From Pseudomonas sp. URIL14HWK12:I12 (GTDB lineage Bacteria; Pseudomonadota; Gammaproteobacteria; Pseudomonadales; Pseudomonadaceae), in the NCBI RefSeq assembly GCF_003097135.1, contig NZ_QEQL01000001.1:868001-932000 (forward strand): a stretch of 64,000 nt of DNA. Reading direction: 5' to 3'. Positions 38,793-48,212 of this stretch are shown here, in pieces (positions within the stretch are counted from its first letter, which is position 1; each line of letters opens with the position of its first letter). The position numbers were made by a program, and so were the translations under genes. The notes under the pieces were generated by a model. That model saw nothing but the letters and a program-made list of their open reading frames with translations. It had not been told where the DNA came from and made no database searches.

Positions 38793-39791
38793 ATGCCCCA
38801 GGCTACCCTGACCGACAGCTTCGCCCGCAAGGTCGACTACCTGCGTATTTCGGTCACCGATCGCTGCGATTTCCGCTGTGTGTACTGCATGGCTGAAACC
38901 ATGCAGTTCCTGCCTCGCCAGCAGGTGTTGAGCCTGGAAGAAATCGAAGCGATGGCACGCGCGTTCGTGAACCTGGGTACGCGCAAGATCCGCCTCACTG
39001 GCGGCGAGCCACTGGTACGCCAGGGCGTGGTAGGGCTGTGCAGCCGTATCGCGGCCCTGCCCGGCCTACAGGAACTGTGCATGACCAGCAATGGCTCGCA
39101 GCTCGGCCGGCTCGCTTCACCGCTGTTCGACGCCGGCGTCAGCCGCCTGAACATCAGCCTCGACAGCCTGCACGCCGACCGCTTCAAGGCACTGACTCGT
39201 ACCGGTGATCTGCAGCAAGTTCTGGCAGGTATCGATGCGGCCCGCGCAGCAGGCTTCAAGCACACCAAGCTCAATTGCGTGGTGATGAAAGGCCGCAATG
39301 ACGACGAGATCCTCGACTTGGTCGACTTTGCGCTCGAACGCGAGCTCGACATCAGCTTCATCGAAGAAATGCCCCTCGGCCAGATCAGTGAACACAGCCG
39401 CGCCGAAGCGTTCTTCTCCAGCGAACAGGTGCGCGAGCGGATCGCCGAGCGCTACAGCCTGCTGCCTTCCGCTGACACCACGCAGGGCCCGTCTCGTTAT
39501 TGGCGCCTGGCCGAAGCGCCCGGCAGCCGCATCGGCTTCATCTCACCGCACAGCCACAACTTCTGCGCCACCTGCAACCGCGTGCGCCTGACTGTCGAGG
39601 GCCGGTTACTGCTGTGCCTGGGCAATGAGCATTCGGCTGACCTGAAGGCGGTGCTGCGTGCCAACCCGGGCCAACCCGAGAAACTGGAAAACGCCATACT
39701 GGACGCAATCGGGCGCAAGCCCTGGCGGCATGACTTCAAGCTGGACGACCAGGTGCAGATCGTCCGCTTCATGAACATGACCGGCGGCTAG
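38793..39791 (+). CDS. moaA: GTP 3',8-cyclase (molybdenum cofactor biosynthesis)
   Basis: A 332-residue radical-SAM enzyme for the first step of molybdopterin synthesis. The N-terminal cluster motif is [13 protein letters not shown] (Cx3Cx2C). The C-terminal cluster motif is [23 protein letters not shown] (Cx2C...C). It ends in the required Gly-Gly tail (MTGG). AAGAGG precedes the ATG. No other moa gene lies in the window, so this may be one of several paralogues known in Pseudomonas. Confidence 0.95.
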   Translation: MPQATLTDSFARKVDYLRISVTDRCDFRCVYCMAETMQFLPRQQVLSLEEIEAMARAFVNLGTRKIRLTGGEPLVRQGVVGLCSRIAALPGLQELCMTSNGSQLGRLASPLFDAGVSRLNISLDSLHADRFKALTRTGDLQQVLAGIDAARAAGFKHTKLNCVVMKGRNDDEILDLVDFALERELDISFIEEMPLGQISEHSRAEAFFSSEQVRERIAERYSLLPSADTTQGPSRYWRLAEAPGSRIGFISPHSHNFCATCNRVRLTVEGRLLLCLGNEHSADLKAVLRANPGQPEKLENAILDAIGRKPWRHDFKLDDQVQIVRFMNMTGG

Positions 39792-39796
39792 CTGGC

Positions 39797-41065
39797 CTAC
39801 GGCGCTGGCTGGAAGGTGCACCTCACGCCCAAAGCCTCCAGCTCGCGCCAGTACTCTGGATACGTCTTGCCCACGCACAGCGGGTCTTCGATGGCGATAC
39901 CTGCGATTTTCAAGCCGGCCAGGGCAAAGCACATGGCCATCCGGTGGTCGGAATGGGTATCGATGCGCGCCGTGACCTCAGTGCCGGCCAACGCCGAATC
40001 CGCCTCGACGATGAGGTCGTCCCCTTCCACACGGGCAAGGCCTGGGCGAATGGCATTGAGGCCGTGATGCAGCGCCTGTACCCGGTCGCACTCTTTGACT
40101 CGCAGGTTGGCCAGCTGCGTAAAGCGCACTGGCGTCTCGTTGAAGGCTGCCAGCACCGCCAGGGTCGGAATGGCGTCCTGCATTTGCGAACCGTCGATCA
40201 CGGGGGCCATATGCGGGAATTGGGCGATGAATTGCTGGGCGCGGGCGTCAGGCTGGGTAAAGGCCTCGTTGGCAACCCCTAGGTCGATGCGTCCACCCGT
40301 GAGGGCTTGGGCAGCCCACAAATAGGTAGCGGCCGAGGCATCGGGTTCGATCTGGTAATCCGTGGCCTGATAGCCGGTGGGCTGCACGCGCCACGTGACT
40401 TCATCGATCATCTGCACCTGGGCACCGAAAGCCTGCATGGCCGCCACGGTCAGGTCAACGTAGCCACGGGCACCGATGTCTTTGCCGGTCAGGGCCACGT
40501 CGATAGGCGCCTGGCCGCAGGCTGCCAGCATCAGCAGGGCCGAGACGTACTGGCTGGACAACCCCCCGTCGATCTCGAAGCGTTCTACCGCCAACTGGCC
40601 ATTGCCCCGAACTGTGACCGGCGGGCAGCCGGTGGCACTGCTGGCGTCTACCCCGCCGGCACGCAGGGCATCGAGCAAGGGGCCGATTGGGCGCTTTTGC
40701 ATGTAATGGTCGCCGTCGAGCACCACCTCACCCGCCACCGTGGCCACTGCTGCCGTAAGAAAACGCACCGCAGTGCCGGCATTGCCAAGGAACAGAGGCT
40801 CAGCCGGCGCCAGCAGCCGCCCGCTGCTGCTGACCACGAAGGTCGTGGCGTCAGGCTCCTCTACGGTGACACCCATTTGCCTCAGGGCATTGGACATGTG
40901 CCGGGTATCGTCGCTCTTGAGCGCGCCGGTCAATCGGCTGGTGCCCTTGGCCAGGGCCGCAAGCAGCAATGCCCGGTTGGTGATCGATTTGGAACCTGGG
41001 GGCGCCACGCGGCCTTCCAATGCCCGGCCGGGCGGTGTGACGGTAACAGTGGCGGGCGCGGTCAT
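39797..41065 (-). CDS. aroA: 3-phosphoshikimate 1-carboxyvinyltransferase (EPSP synthase), stand-alone
   Basis: A 422-residue shikimate-pathway enzyme joining shikimate-3-phosphate and PEP. Motifs: PPGSKSITNRALLLAALAKG, LFLGNAGTAVRFLTAA near residues 91-106, YMQKRPIGPLLDAL, NLRVKECDRVQA and DHRMAMCFALAGLK. In E. coli AroA the GNAG loop reads GNAGTAMRPL; here Pro101 is replaced by Phe102. Pseudomonads also commonly have a tyrA-aroA fusion, so this could be a second EPSP synthase. GGAGAA precedes ATG 41065. It is tail to tail with moaA. Confidence 0.93.
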   Translation of the reverse strand: MTAPATVTVTPPGRALEGRVAPPGSKSITNRALLLAALAKGTSRLTGALKSDDTRHMSNALRQMGVTVEEPDATTFVVSSSGRLLAPAEPLFLGNAGTAVRFLTAAVATVAGEVVLDGDHYMQKRPIGPLLDALRAGGVDASSATGCPPVTVRGNGQLAVERFEIDGGLSSQYVSALLMLAACGQAPIDVALTGKDIGARGYVDLTVAAMQAFGAQVQMIDEVTWRVQPTGYQATDYQIEPDASAATYLWAAQALTGGRIDLGVANEAFTQPDARAQQFIAQFPHMAPVIDGSQMQDAIPTLAVLAAFNETPVRFTQLANLRVKECDRVQALHHGLNAIRPGLARVEGDDLIVEADSALAGTEVTARIDTHSDHRMAMCFALAGLKIAGIAIEDPLCVGKTYPEYWRELEALGVRCTFQPAP

Positions 41066-41117
41066 GGCAATTCTCCGGAAAATCAGCGCGGGCAAAGGGC
41101 CGGTATCATGCCACGGC

Positions 41118-42002
41118 TCAGGTGGCCGGCACCACGCGTTGCGCCACGCGTGGGCCGAATACGTTCACCAGCAGGCCGAGCATCACCAGCGCACCGCCCC
41201 ACCACTGCAGGCTCGACAGGCGCTCGCCCAGCAACAGCGCTGCACTGGCCAGGCCCACTACCGGCACCAGCAGCGAGAACGGCGCTACCCTGCCCGCCGG
41301 GTAGCGCGATAGCAACCGGCTCCACAGGCCATACCCGAGCATGGTAGCGATCACTGCCAGATACAGCAGCGCCAGAATCGAAGACCAGCCAATATTGAGC
41401 AGCGCGTGAGCAATGCGCTCCGGCCCGTCCAGGTACCAAGACAGTGCAAGAAACGGCAGCGGCGGCACCGCCGCCCCCCAGATCACCAGCCCCATCAGGT
41501 TGACCTGCCCAAAGCGCCGGGTGAGCACATTGCCCAAAGCCCAGGATGCGCCCCCGCAAAGGGTCAGCACCACCGCAATCAGGGGCGTAGCCTGGCCACC
41601 GTGCTGCAGCCCGATCAGCGCCAGGCCGCCGGCCGCAATCAACAGGCCCAGCCCGCTGGCCACGCGCAGCCGTTCGCCCAGAAAGGCTGCAGCGAAAATA
41701 AGGGTAAAGAACGCCTGCGACTGCAACACCAATGACGCAAGCCCCGGTGGCATTCCGTGCGCCATGGCTTCGAACAGGAAGGCGAACTGGCCTAGCGAAA
41801 TCGTTGCGCCGTAGGCGATCAACCAGCGCCATGGCAGTTGCGGGCGACGCACGAAGAACATTGCCGGAAACGCGACAAGGGCGAAGCGCAAAGCGCCAAG
41901 CAGCATGGGCGGCAAGCCGTCCAGGCCCACCTTGATTACCACGAAGTTCACGCCCCAGGCGACGATCACCACCAATGCCCACATCAGGTCCCGCGGTGCC
42001 AT
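41118..42002 (-). CDS. EamA/DMT family exporter
   Basis: A 294-residue membrane protein with ten predicted helices and two EamA repeats. It begins MAPRDLMWALVVIVAWGVNFVVIKVGLDGLPP, which is characteristic of the cysteine/O-acetylserine exporter EamA group. The second repeat ends VGLASAALLLGERLSSLQWWGGALVMLGLLVN. I chose ATG 42002 because AAGGAG lies 6 bases upstream; an ATG eight codons earlier lacks a site. The substrate is inferred only from family resemblance. Confidence 0.85.
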   Translation of the reverse strand: MAPRDLMWALVVIVAWGVNFVVIKVGLDGLPPMLLGALRFALVAFPAMFFVRRPQLPWRWLIAYGATISLGQFAFLFEAMAHGMPPGLASLVLQSQAFFTLIFAAAFLGERLRVASGLGLLIAAGGLALIGLQHGGQATPLIAVVLTLCGGASWALGNVLTRRFGQVNLMGLVIWGAAVPPLPFLALSWYLDGPERIAHALLNIGWSSILALLYLAVIATMLGYGLWSRLLSRYPAGRVAPFSLLVPVVGLASAALLLGERLSSLQWWGGALVMLGLLVNVFGPRVAQRVVPAT

Positions 42003-42175
42003 GCCCTGCTCCTTGCCCATGTTCATCCCCAGCCAATGACAGTTGGTCGGCTCGCTGAAACCAGCCGGCGAGCGCCCGGGTCGACTGATTCAGCGTGGGC
42101 GCCAAAACAAATGTTACGGGGTATGGCCCGGTACTGCCACGTTTCACATAAGGTAATTCCCTGCGAGGAACGCAC

Positions 42176-42832
42176 ATGATCGGAATCGTGATACCTGCTC
42201 ATAACGAAGAAGCCTGCCTCGACCGTTGCCTGCGCAGCGTACTGGCCGCAGCCGCCCATCCTTTATTGTTGGGCGAACCGGTGCAAGTGATGGTGGTACT
42301 GGACAACTGTACCGACGCCTCTCGCACGATCTGCGAACAGCACCCAGTGAAGATTCTGGAAGTCAGCGTGCGCAACGTGGGCTCTGCACGCGCTGCCGGG
42401 GCCCGCGCGTTGATCGACGCCGGCGCTCGCTGGCTGGCGTGCACCGACGCCGACAGCACGGTACCGCTTGACTGGTTGGCAGCCCAGCTTGCCCATGAAG
42501 CTGATGCAGTGTGCGGCGTGGTCGAGGTGGACGACTGGAGCCCGCATCACGCCCAGGTACGGGAACGCTATGAAGCGGCCTATCGCGACCTCGACGGCCA
42601 CAGCCACATCCATGGCGCCAACCTAGGGGTAACCAGCGTGGCCTACCTGCAAGCGGGAGGTTTCCCTGCGCTGGCTTGCCATGAAGACGTTCACCTGGTG
42701 CGCGCCCTTGAAGCTCAAGGCGCACGCATCGCCTGGAGCCGTTCGGTACGGGTGCGCACCAGTGCCAGGCTGGACTTTCGTGCTCAAGGCGGCTTTGGCA
42801 GTTACCTGCAGGGCCTGAGCGAGGGCGCATGA
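42176..42832 (+). CDS. Family 2 glycosyltransferase
   Basis: A 218-residue GT-A fold enzyme. The start GIVIPAHNEEACLDRCLRSVL is typical of the family. The nucleotide-sugar site is in WLACTDADSTVPLDWLA (DxD motif), followed by GANLGVTSVAYLQAGGFPALACHEDVHLVRAL, with the catalytic-loop ED. It has no membrane helices. It overlaps the next glycosyltransferase by 4 bases, so the two act together, perhaps on a surface glycan or small glycolipid. The acceptor is unknown. Confidence 0.87.
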   Translation: MIGIVIPAHNEEACLDRCLRSVLAAAAHPLLLGEPVQVMVVLDNCTDASRTICEQHPVKILEVSVRNVGSARAAGARALIDAGARWLACTDADSTVPLDWLAAQLAHEADAVCGVVEVDDWSPHHAQVRERYEAAYRDLDGHSHIHGANLGVTSVAYLQAGGFPALACHEDVHLVRALEAQGARIAWSRSVRVRTSARLDFRAQGGFGSYLQGLSEGA

Positions 42833-43671
42833 ACGTCATAACCCTGGCTCACGGCCGTGAGCAGGCATTGGCCCATCTGATCGAAGGCCTTGACCGCCAA
42901 ACGCTGGCGCCTGGGGCGCTGTGGGTTGTGCATATGAATGAAGCCCCACGCGAGCATAAGGCCCGGCATTTTCCGATCTACACCCGACGTGTGGACAGCG
43001 CAGAGGGATTGCCCCTTGCGGCCGCACGCAACCAGGCGTTGGCCATCGACCCGGCCAGCGCCTGGGCGTTTCTGGATGTTGATTGCATCCCCTTGCAGGG
43101 GTGGTTGGCCGCCTATCGCCAGGGGCTACGCCAACGGCCCGACGCGTTGCAGCTGGGCCAAGTGCGTTACCTGCCGCGCCAGGCAGAGCTGGCGGCCTGG
43201 ACAGGCGAAGCCCTCGAAAAGGAGGCAGTGGCGCATCCGCTCGCCGTGCACCGGCCGGCACCGGGTGGTGAAGTGCCGTATCCGTTGTTCTGGTCGCTGA
43301 ACTTCGCAGTCATGGGCCCAGTGCTGGAACACATAGGCGGCTTTGACGAGGGTTACCAGGGTTACGGCGCAGAAGACACCGATTTCGCATTCAATGCTCG
43401 TGAGCGAGGCGTGCCGCTGTTGGCCTGCGAGGCCTTGGCGCTGCACCAATATCATGCTGTATGGCGCCCGCCTTTGAACCATTTTGCGGCCATCGTGGCC
43501 AATGCCCGGCGCTTCCGGCAGCGGTGGGGCCAGTGGCCAATGCAGGATTGGCTCGAAGCGTTCGCCGAACTTGAGCTGATCCGCATGGACAGCGAGACGC
43601 TTGAGATACTCCGCGCCCCGACGCCGGAGCAAGTGCTCGCAGCGCGGGACGACTCGGGGCGAGGGTTTTAG
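42829..43671 (+). CDS. Family 2 glycosyltransferase (galactosyltransferase-like)
   Basis: A 280-residue glycosyltransferase. It starts [26 protein letters not shown]. The metal-binding motif is [18 protein letters not shown] near residue 85, and the galactosyltransferase-like C-terminal part is [30 protein letters not shown] near 165. It is the second gene of a two-gene unit. No polysaccharide export genes are near. Its stop overlaps the opposing YebC-family gene by 4 bases. Confidence 0.87.
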   Translation: MNVITLAHGREQALAHLIEGLDRQTLAPGALWVVHMNEAPREHKARHFPIYTRRVDSAEGLPLAAARNQALAIDPASAWAFLDVDCIPLQGWLAAYRQGLRQRPDALQLGQVRYLPRQAELAAWTGEALEKEAVAHPLAVHRPAPGGEVPYPLFWSLNFAVMGPVLEHIGGFDEGYQGYGAEDTDFAFNARERGVPLLACEALALHQYHAVWRPPLNHFAAIVANARRFRQRWGQWPMQDWLEAFAELELIRMDSETLEILRAPTPEQVLAARDDSGRGF

Positions 43672-44372
43672 CCAGCCAAACCTACGTAGACGTTCTGCAC
43701 GTCGTCGTGACCGTCAATGGCATCCAGAAATGCCTCGACTTCTGCAAGCTTTTCTTCGTCGCCCAGGGTGACGGGGTTTTTCGGCACGTAGCCGATCTTT
43801 GCCGAAATCACGGTGAAACCCTGCTCGGGAAGCGCTTTTTGCACGGCGTCCAGGTCAGTGGTATCGGTGATGAAGAGCGTTGCGCCCTCTTCGGCAGGCT
43901 CGAAATCCTGCGCACCTGCCTCGATCGCCGCCATTTCCGGGTCGGCATCGGCGGTGGCAGGCGTAGCTTCGATCAGCCCCACGTGGCTGAAGTCCCAGGA
44001 CACCGAGCCCTCGGCACCTAGCTGGCCCTTGCGAAACAGCACGCGAATCTCAGCGACGGTGCGGTTGACGTTATCGGTCAGGCATTCGACGATCAGCGGC
44101 ACCTGGTGCGGGGCAAAGCCCTCGTATTTGACCAGCGTGTACTGGACCGTCTCACCCGACAGGCCGGCGCCTTTCTTGATGGCGCGCTCCAGCGTATCGC
44201 GTGGCATCGAGGCCTTTTTGGCCTGCTCTACCACCAAGCGCAGGCGGGCATTCATTTCCGGGTCGGCCCCGCCACGTGCGGCGATCTGAAGTTCCTTGGC
44301 CAGCTTGCCGAAGATACGCCCCTTGGCGTTGGCTGCTGCCTCTCTGTGTTTAGCTTTCCATTGTGCGCCCAT
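43668..44372 (-). CDS. YebC/PmpR family DNA-binding regulator
   Basis: A 234-residue TACO1/YebC-fold protein. It starts [41 protein letters not shown]. The domain 2 motif is [19 protein letters not shown], and later come [28 protein letters not shown] and a C-terminal acidic domain. Members have been described as transcription regulators, and more recently as factors relieving ribosome stalling. The canonical yebC sits with ruvC, so this is probably a second paralogue. The start was moved to MGAQWK from a longer frame on family grounds. Confidence 0.9.
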   Translation of the reverse strand: MGAQWKAKHREAAANAKGRIFGKLAKELQIAARGGADPEMNARLRLVVEQAKKASMPRDTLERAIKKGAGLSGETVQYTLVKYEGFAPHQVPLIVECLTDNVNRTVAEIRVLFRKGQLGAEGSVSWDFSHVGLIEATPATADADPEMAAIEAGAQDFEPAEEGATLFITDTTDLDAVQKALPEQGFTVISAKIGYVPKNPVTLGDEEKLAEVEAFLDAIDGHDDVQNVYVGLAG

Positions 44373-44437
44373 GGCTGTTTCTCTGATTTCACTGTACAAG
44401 AGCACCGGCACGAGCTGCCGGCGCAGGTGGCGAAAGT

Positions 44438-45337
44438 CTATACGGCCTTGGCGGCGCAATCGACCCCATCATCAGCACCCGGCCCGGCCAGCTCAAGGAA
44501 GGTGCGCACCAAGCGCAGCCCTCGGTAGCGATCCAGGCAGGCCAGCATGTGTGGGGCCAGGCGCGGCACACCTTCCAGCGCGACGGTCGAAAGCCGCGCA
44601 TCCTGGCCGGTTTCGCCTGACAGCACCACGCCCAGCCCGAGCCCTGCCGCTACCGCTTCAGCCACCGCCTCCCGGCTACCCAGTTCCAACCCAGCGGGCA
44701 GTGCCAGGCCGGCATCGGCGCAAGCCTCCTCGAATGCCTGGCGAGTGACAGACCCTACTTCACGTAACAACAACGGCTGGCCCAACAGCGCCGCAAGCTC
44801 AACCGAGGCCAACGAGGCCCAGGGGTGCCCCGCCGGAAGCTGCAGCAGCAAGGCAGAGCAGCTCAAAGGCTGTAGATACAGACCGCTGCGGGGTGTCGCG
44901 GCAGTGGTCAGGGCGATATCGGCCTGCTCGCGCAGCACCGCGTCCAGTGCTTGCCGAGCGTTACCCAGCCTGAGGCGCAACACCACGCCAGGGTGGCGTT
45001 CACGCATGCGGGCCAGCAGCGGCATAGCCTGCTGCGGGCTGTCGGCGAATAAGGTGAGCTGCCCGGCCAATGCCTGGCGGCGCTCTTGCAGCCAGGTCTC
45101 AGCCTCGTCGGCCAGGCCAAACAAGGCGCGGGTGATACCCGCAAGATGTTCGCCCTCTTCGGTGAGGCTCACCCGCCCTGCTCCACGCCGCACCAGACGC
45201 ACTTGGTAGTGCGACTCGAGCGCCTTGACATGGCCGGTGATGGCAGGTTGGGTGATGAACAGCTTTTCAGCGGCGCGGGTGAAACTGCCCTCGCGGGCCA
45301 CGGCATCGAAGGCGCGCAGCTGGAACAGGTTCAGCAT
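44438..45337 (-). CDS. LysR family transcriptional regulator
   Basis: A 299-residue LysR regulator. The N-terminal winged helix is [41 protein letters not shown], and the effector-binding domain starts near residue 90. The N-terminus resembles regulators linked to 2-aminoethylphosphonate catabolism, but no phn genes are present here. It starts 3 bases after the stop of the MFS transporter, so the two form an operon and the regulator may sense the transported compound. Confidence 0.88.
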   Translation of the reverse strand: MLNLFQLRAFDAVAREGSFTRAAEKLFITQPAITGHVKALESHYQVRLVRRGAGRVSLTEEGEHLAGITRALFGLADEAETWLQERRQALAGQLTLFADSPQQAMPLLARMRERHPGVVLRLRLGNARQALDAVLREQADIALTTAATPRSGLYLQPLSCSALLLQLPAGHPWASLASVELAALLGQPLLLREVGSVTRQAFEEACADAGLALPAGLELGSREAVAEAVAAGLGLGVVLSGETGQDARLSTVALEGVPRLAPHMLACLDRYRGLRLVRTFLELAGPGADDGVDCAAKAV

Positions 45338-45340
45338 CGG

Positions 45341-46642
45341 TCAAGCCCTGTGCAGCTGCCGCGCGCTGGCCCCGTAGTAGAACGCGCAACCGAGCCCGAC
45401 CAGCCCCATCAACGCGCAGTAGGCTACACACACCCAAGGCGAAGTGGGCGCCAGCGCCAGTAATGCCAATGGCGTGGCACTGGCCCAGAGTGCGTAGGCC
45501 AGATTGTAGGTCAGCGAGATGCCCGACACCCGCACCGGCGCCGGGAACAATCCGACCATCAGTGAAGGAACAACGCCCACCACCCCACAGCACAGCCCGG
45601 CTAGCGCATAAGCAAGGCCCGGCCAGCCCCAGCCACCAATCAAGTTGCCATAGAGCACGGCCATTCCCACTGGCAAGAGCAGGCTGTAGAGCGCCAATGC
45701 ACGCCAGGGGCCGATGCGGTCCACGAGCAAACCGGCCAGTACGCAGCCCAGATTCAGAAAGACGATGCCCAAGCTGCTGAGTGCGAAGCTGTGCCCGGCC
45801 GGATAGCCAAAGCGCTGCTGCAGCAAGGTGGGCGTCAGCACCACCAGCACCACTACGGCGCTGGTCAGGACGCAGGTCAGCACAACTGCCGGCAACAGGG
45901 CCGACCTGTGCTCCCGCAGCACCTGCGCCAGGGGCAAGGGCGCTTGCCGCTGCTGGCGTTCGCGCAGGGCGATGAAGATCGGCGTTTCGGCCAGATACCG
46001 GCGCAACCATACGCCGAATAACCCGAACACCCCACCCAGCAGGAAGGGCAAGCGCCAGCCGTGCTCCAGCAACTGCTCCTGAGTCATGTTGCGCGCCACC
46101 GCCGTGGCGACCAGCGCACCGATCAGGTAGCCAAAGGTTAGCCCAGCCTGCAACATGCCCAAGGCGTAACCTCGCCGCTGAACCGGCACGTGCTCGGCCA
46201 CGAAAACCCAGGCGCTGGGCACTTCACCGCCCACCGCCGCGCCCTGCAGCACCCGCAGGCCAAGTAACAGCAACGGCGCAGCGTAGCCAATCTGTGCATA
46301 GGTGGGCATCAGCCCAATGACCAGGCAGGGCAATGCCATCATCAGAATGCTCAGGCTGAACACCTTCTTGCGGCCCAGGCGGTCAGCAAAATGCGCCATT
46401 AGAATGCCGCCCAGCGGCCGGGCGAGGTAACCGGTCACGAAAATCCCGAAGCTTTGCAGCAGGCGCAACCACTCGGGCATGTGCGGCGGGAAGAAGAGCT
46501 GGCTCAGCGTGACGGCGAAAAATACGAAAATGATGAAGTCGTAGATTTCCAAGGCGCCGCCCAAGGCGGCCAGGCCCAGGGTCTTGTGGTCAGCGCGGCT
46601 CAACGTCAGGGGCAGCGTATTGGCAGGCATGGCTTGGCTCAC
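45341..46642 (-). CDS. MFS transporter (metabolite:H+ symporter type)
   Basis: A 433-residue transporter with twelve predicted helices. GALEIYDFIIFVFFAVTLSQLFFPP in helix 1, RPLGGILMAHFADRLGRKKVFSLSI between helices 2 and 3, and GGEVPSAWVFVAEHVPVQRRG match the MHS/ProP-KgtP group that imports organic acids or betaines. The start is GTG at 46642, with ATG at 46630 as an alternative; neither has a clear ribosome binding site. It is followed immediately by its likely LysR regulator. The substrate is unknown. Confidence 0.87.
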   Translation of the reverse strand: MSQAMPANTLPLTLSRADHKTLGLAALGGALEIYDFIIFVFFAVTLSQLFFPPHMPEWLRLLQSFGIFVTGYLARPLGGILMAHFADRLGRKKVFSLSILMMALPCLVIGLMPTYAQIGYAAPLLLLGLRVLQGAAVGGEVPSAWVFVAEHVPVQRRGYALGMLQAGLTFGYLIGALVATAVARNMTQEQLLEHGWRLPFLLGGVFGLFGVWLRRYLAETPIFIALRERQQRQAPLPLAQVLREHRSALLPAVVLTCVLTSAVVVLVVLTPTLLQQRFGYPAGHSFALSSLGIVFLNLGCVLAGLLVDRIGPWRALALYSLLLPVGMAVLYGNLIGGWGWPGLAYALAGLCCGVVGVVPSLMVGLFPAPVRVSGISLTYNLAYALWASATPLALLALAPTSPWVCVAYCALMGLVGLGCAFYYGASARQLHRA

Positions 46643-46895
46643 AATGGCGCTCGCGGCGCGCCTTCGGCAAAGGGGCGCAGGATAACAGACTCCTCGGCTT
46701 CAGCCGAAAGGTGCCAAGGGGCATTCGACCAGTGCCGCCCATGGCCGGTGAGCAGCCGTGCGGGGGCTCACATTGCTAGCGAGACCACCTGCGAGATGAT
46801 CACGAACCATCGCGGCATGTACGCCTTTCCCCCACTGCCCGAACCGTAGGGCGAGCGATCAGTCTCAACTGAAACCTCTGACCCCGGACATCTCG

Positions 46896-47357
46896 ATGCG
46901 AACTCTGCTGGCAACCAGCCTCACCCTACTGCTCAGTGGCTGCGCACTGTTCAGCCCCAGTGACCCGGTCACCGTCAACGTGGTCGGCATCGATCCTTTA
47001 CCTGGCCAGGATCTGGAGGCTCGCATGGCCGTGCACCTGCGCTTGCAAAACCCTAATGACAGGCCGATCGACTACGACGGCGTAGCCCTGAGCCTGGAGA
47101 TCAATGGGCAGCCTCTGGCCAACGGCGTGAGTGACCAACATGGGCAGGTAGCACGCTATGGGGAGGCGATGCTGACCGTGCCGGTCAGCATTTCGGCGTT
47201 CTCGGTATTGCGCCAGGCAGTAGGTTTCGCCGCGGCGTCGCCTGCGGCACCGGTGCCGTACGTACTGCGGGGCAAGCTGTCGGGGGGCCTGTTGGGGACA
47301 GTACGGTTCAAAGACAGCGGTATGCTCGACAGCAGCGCCTGGAACGCAGCCTGGTAG
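46896..47357 (+). CDS. LEA type 2 / WHy-domain lipoprotein
   Basis: A 153-residue envelope lipoprotein. The signal peptide MRTLLATSLTLLLSGCALF has lipobox LLSGC. The mature part is a WHy (water stress and hypersensitive response) domain: VVGIDPLPGQDLEARMAVHLRLQNPNDRPIDYDGVALSLEINGQPLANG. The family is linked to desiccation tolerance. A 253-base gap separates it from the divergent MFS gene; I saw no clear promoter there. Confidence 0.85.
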   Translation: MRTLLATSLTLLLSGCALFSPSDPVTVNVVGIDPLPGQDLEARMAVHLRLQNPNDRPIDYDGVALSLEINGQPLANGVSDQHGQVARYGEAMLTVPVSISAFSVLRQAVGFAAASPAAPVPYVLRGKLSGGLLGTVRFKDSGMLDSSAWNAAW

Positions 47358-47362
47358 CTTCC

Positions 47363-47617
47363 CTATCGGGCCGAGGCCATTAACTTGTTGACCTCGATGC
47401 GCACCATGTCGGCGTACTCCGGCGGCGACAACTGCTCCAGCTCCGCGCGCACCCACTCCGCCCATTTGCCTTTGCGGCGAGGTTTTTCACCGATGAGCCG
47501 GGCCGCCTCACCTTTTGCCTTGCCCAGGTTCGCCTTCCAGTTCTCGAAGGCGCGCGCCTTGGCTTGCTCGATCGTCTGGCGCTCTTCGAAGCTCAGATTG
47601 GCCAGGTTGAAACTCAT
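47363..47617 (-). CDS. Small conserved hypothetical protein
   Basis: An 84-residue, highly charged, probably helical protein: MSFNLANLSFEERQTIEQAKARAFENW..., with the basic patch GEKPRRKGKWAEWVRAELEQL. It has no signal peptide or membrane helix. I recognise the pattern as a conserved Pseudomonas protein but cannot assign a function. AAGG lies close to the ATG. It converges with the LEA-type gene with a 5-base gap. An RNA- or DNA-binding role would fit the basic centre but is speculation. Confidence 0.72.
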   Translation of the reverse strand: MSFNLANLSFEERQTIEQAKARAFENWKANLGKAKGEAARLIGEKPRRKGKWAEWVRAELEQLSPPEYADMVRIEVNKLMASAR

Positions 47618-47738
47618 TGCCTTGCACCTGTTCATGTTCGTGTTTCGGAGCCCGCCAGTGTAAAGGAATCTGCAACTTTCGAAAGCGGGCGAACTCCATT
47701 GCCCGAACACTGTATTTTTTGCCATCAAGGAGAACACC

Positions 47739-48056
47739 ATGGCCCGCAAAGCATCCACGGCATCGGTTGAGGAACAGATCAAAGACCAAGCATTCAGCGA
47801 ACTAGCCTCGTTGATCACCGAATCGGAAAAACTGCTCAAGGACAGCGCCGCGCTAGTGGGCGAAGAGGCCGAGACGCTGCGGGATCAGCTTTCTCAGAAG
47901 CTGCGCAAGGCCCGTGAATCGGTGGACGGCGTACGCCACAAGGCCCAGCCAGTGCTGGAAGCTACACAGGACTACATCGGTGGCCATCCGCTGCAAACCG
48001 TCGCCATGGCCGCAGGCTTCGGCCTGGTGATCGGCTTGTTGTTGGGCCGCCGCTGA
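47739..48056 (+). CDS. DUF883 family inner-membrane protein (YqjD/ElaB-like)
   Basis: A 105-residue protein. Long amphipathic helices (EQIKDQAFSELASLITESEKLLKDSAALVGEEAETLRDQLSQKLR) end in a C-terminal anchor HPLQTVAMAAGFGLVIGLLLGRR. E. coli relatives YqjD and ElaB bind ribosomes and the inner membrane in stationary phase. AAGGAGAAC precedes the ATG. A strong hairpin follows its stop. Confidence 0.88.
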   Translation: MARKASTASVEEQIKDQAFSELASLITESEKLLKDSAALVGEEAETLRDQLSQKLRKARESVDGVRHKAQPVLEATQDYIGGHPLQTVAMAAGFGLVIGLLLGRR

Positions 48057-48061
48057 AACGC

Positions 48062-48095
48062 GGCATCTTCGGGCGTTTGAACGCCCGAAGATGCC
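48062..48095 (+). terminator. Strong hairpin after the DUF883 gene
   Basis: A perfect 16-bp stem, 48062-48077 pairing with 48080-48095 (core CATCTTCGGGCG), has only two bases between the arms. It begins 5 bases after the stop codon. There is no U-tract, so it may act as an mRNA 3' stabiliser or a factor-assisted terminator. Confidence 0.55.
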
Positions 48096-48163
48096 AGCCA
48101 ACGAAGCTGACGAGATTTTTATCTGCAGACAATGCAGGTTTATACGCTCTCGTGCGTCCTTAC

Positions 48164-48196
48164 CTGTAGAGGTGCCTCGACATCGAGGCCCTACAG
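48164..48196. promoter_or_regulatory. Hairpin upstream of the Fur-like gene
   Basis: CTGTAG (48164-48169) pairs with CTACAG (48191-48196), and the inner arms CCTCGA (48175-48180) and TCGAGG (48183-48188) also pair. The element ends 6 bases before the AAGGAG site of the gene starting at 48213, so it could be a leader structure or an operator. No metalloregulator consensus is evident. Confidence 0.35.
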
Positions 48197-48212
48197 CGCC
48201 CAAGGAGCAACA

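Noticed and set aside
44373..44437. CCGGCA...TGCCGG hairpin between the YebC-family and LysR genes as a terminator
   Set aside because: Short stem and no U-tract; too weak to call.
46643..46895. Possible riboswitch or small RNA in the gap between the MFS and LEA-type genes
   Set aside because: Only a short TCGGCT-TC-AGCCGA hairpin is visible; no known conserved core.
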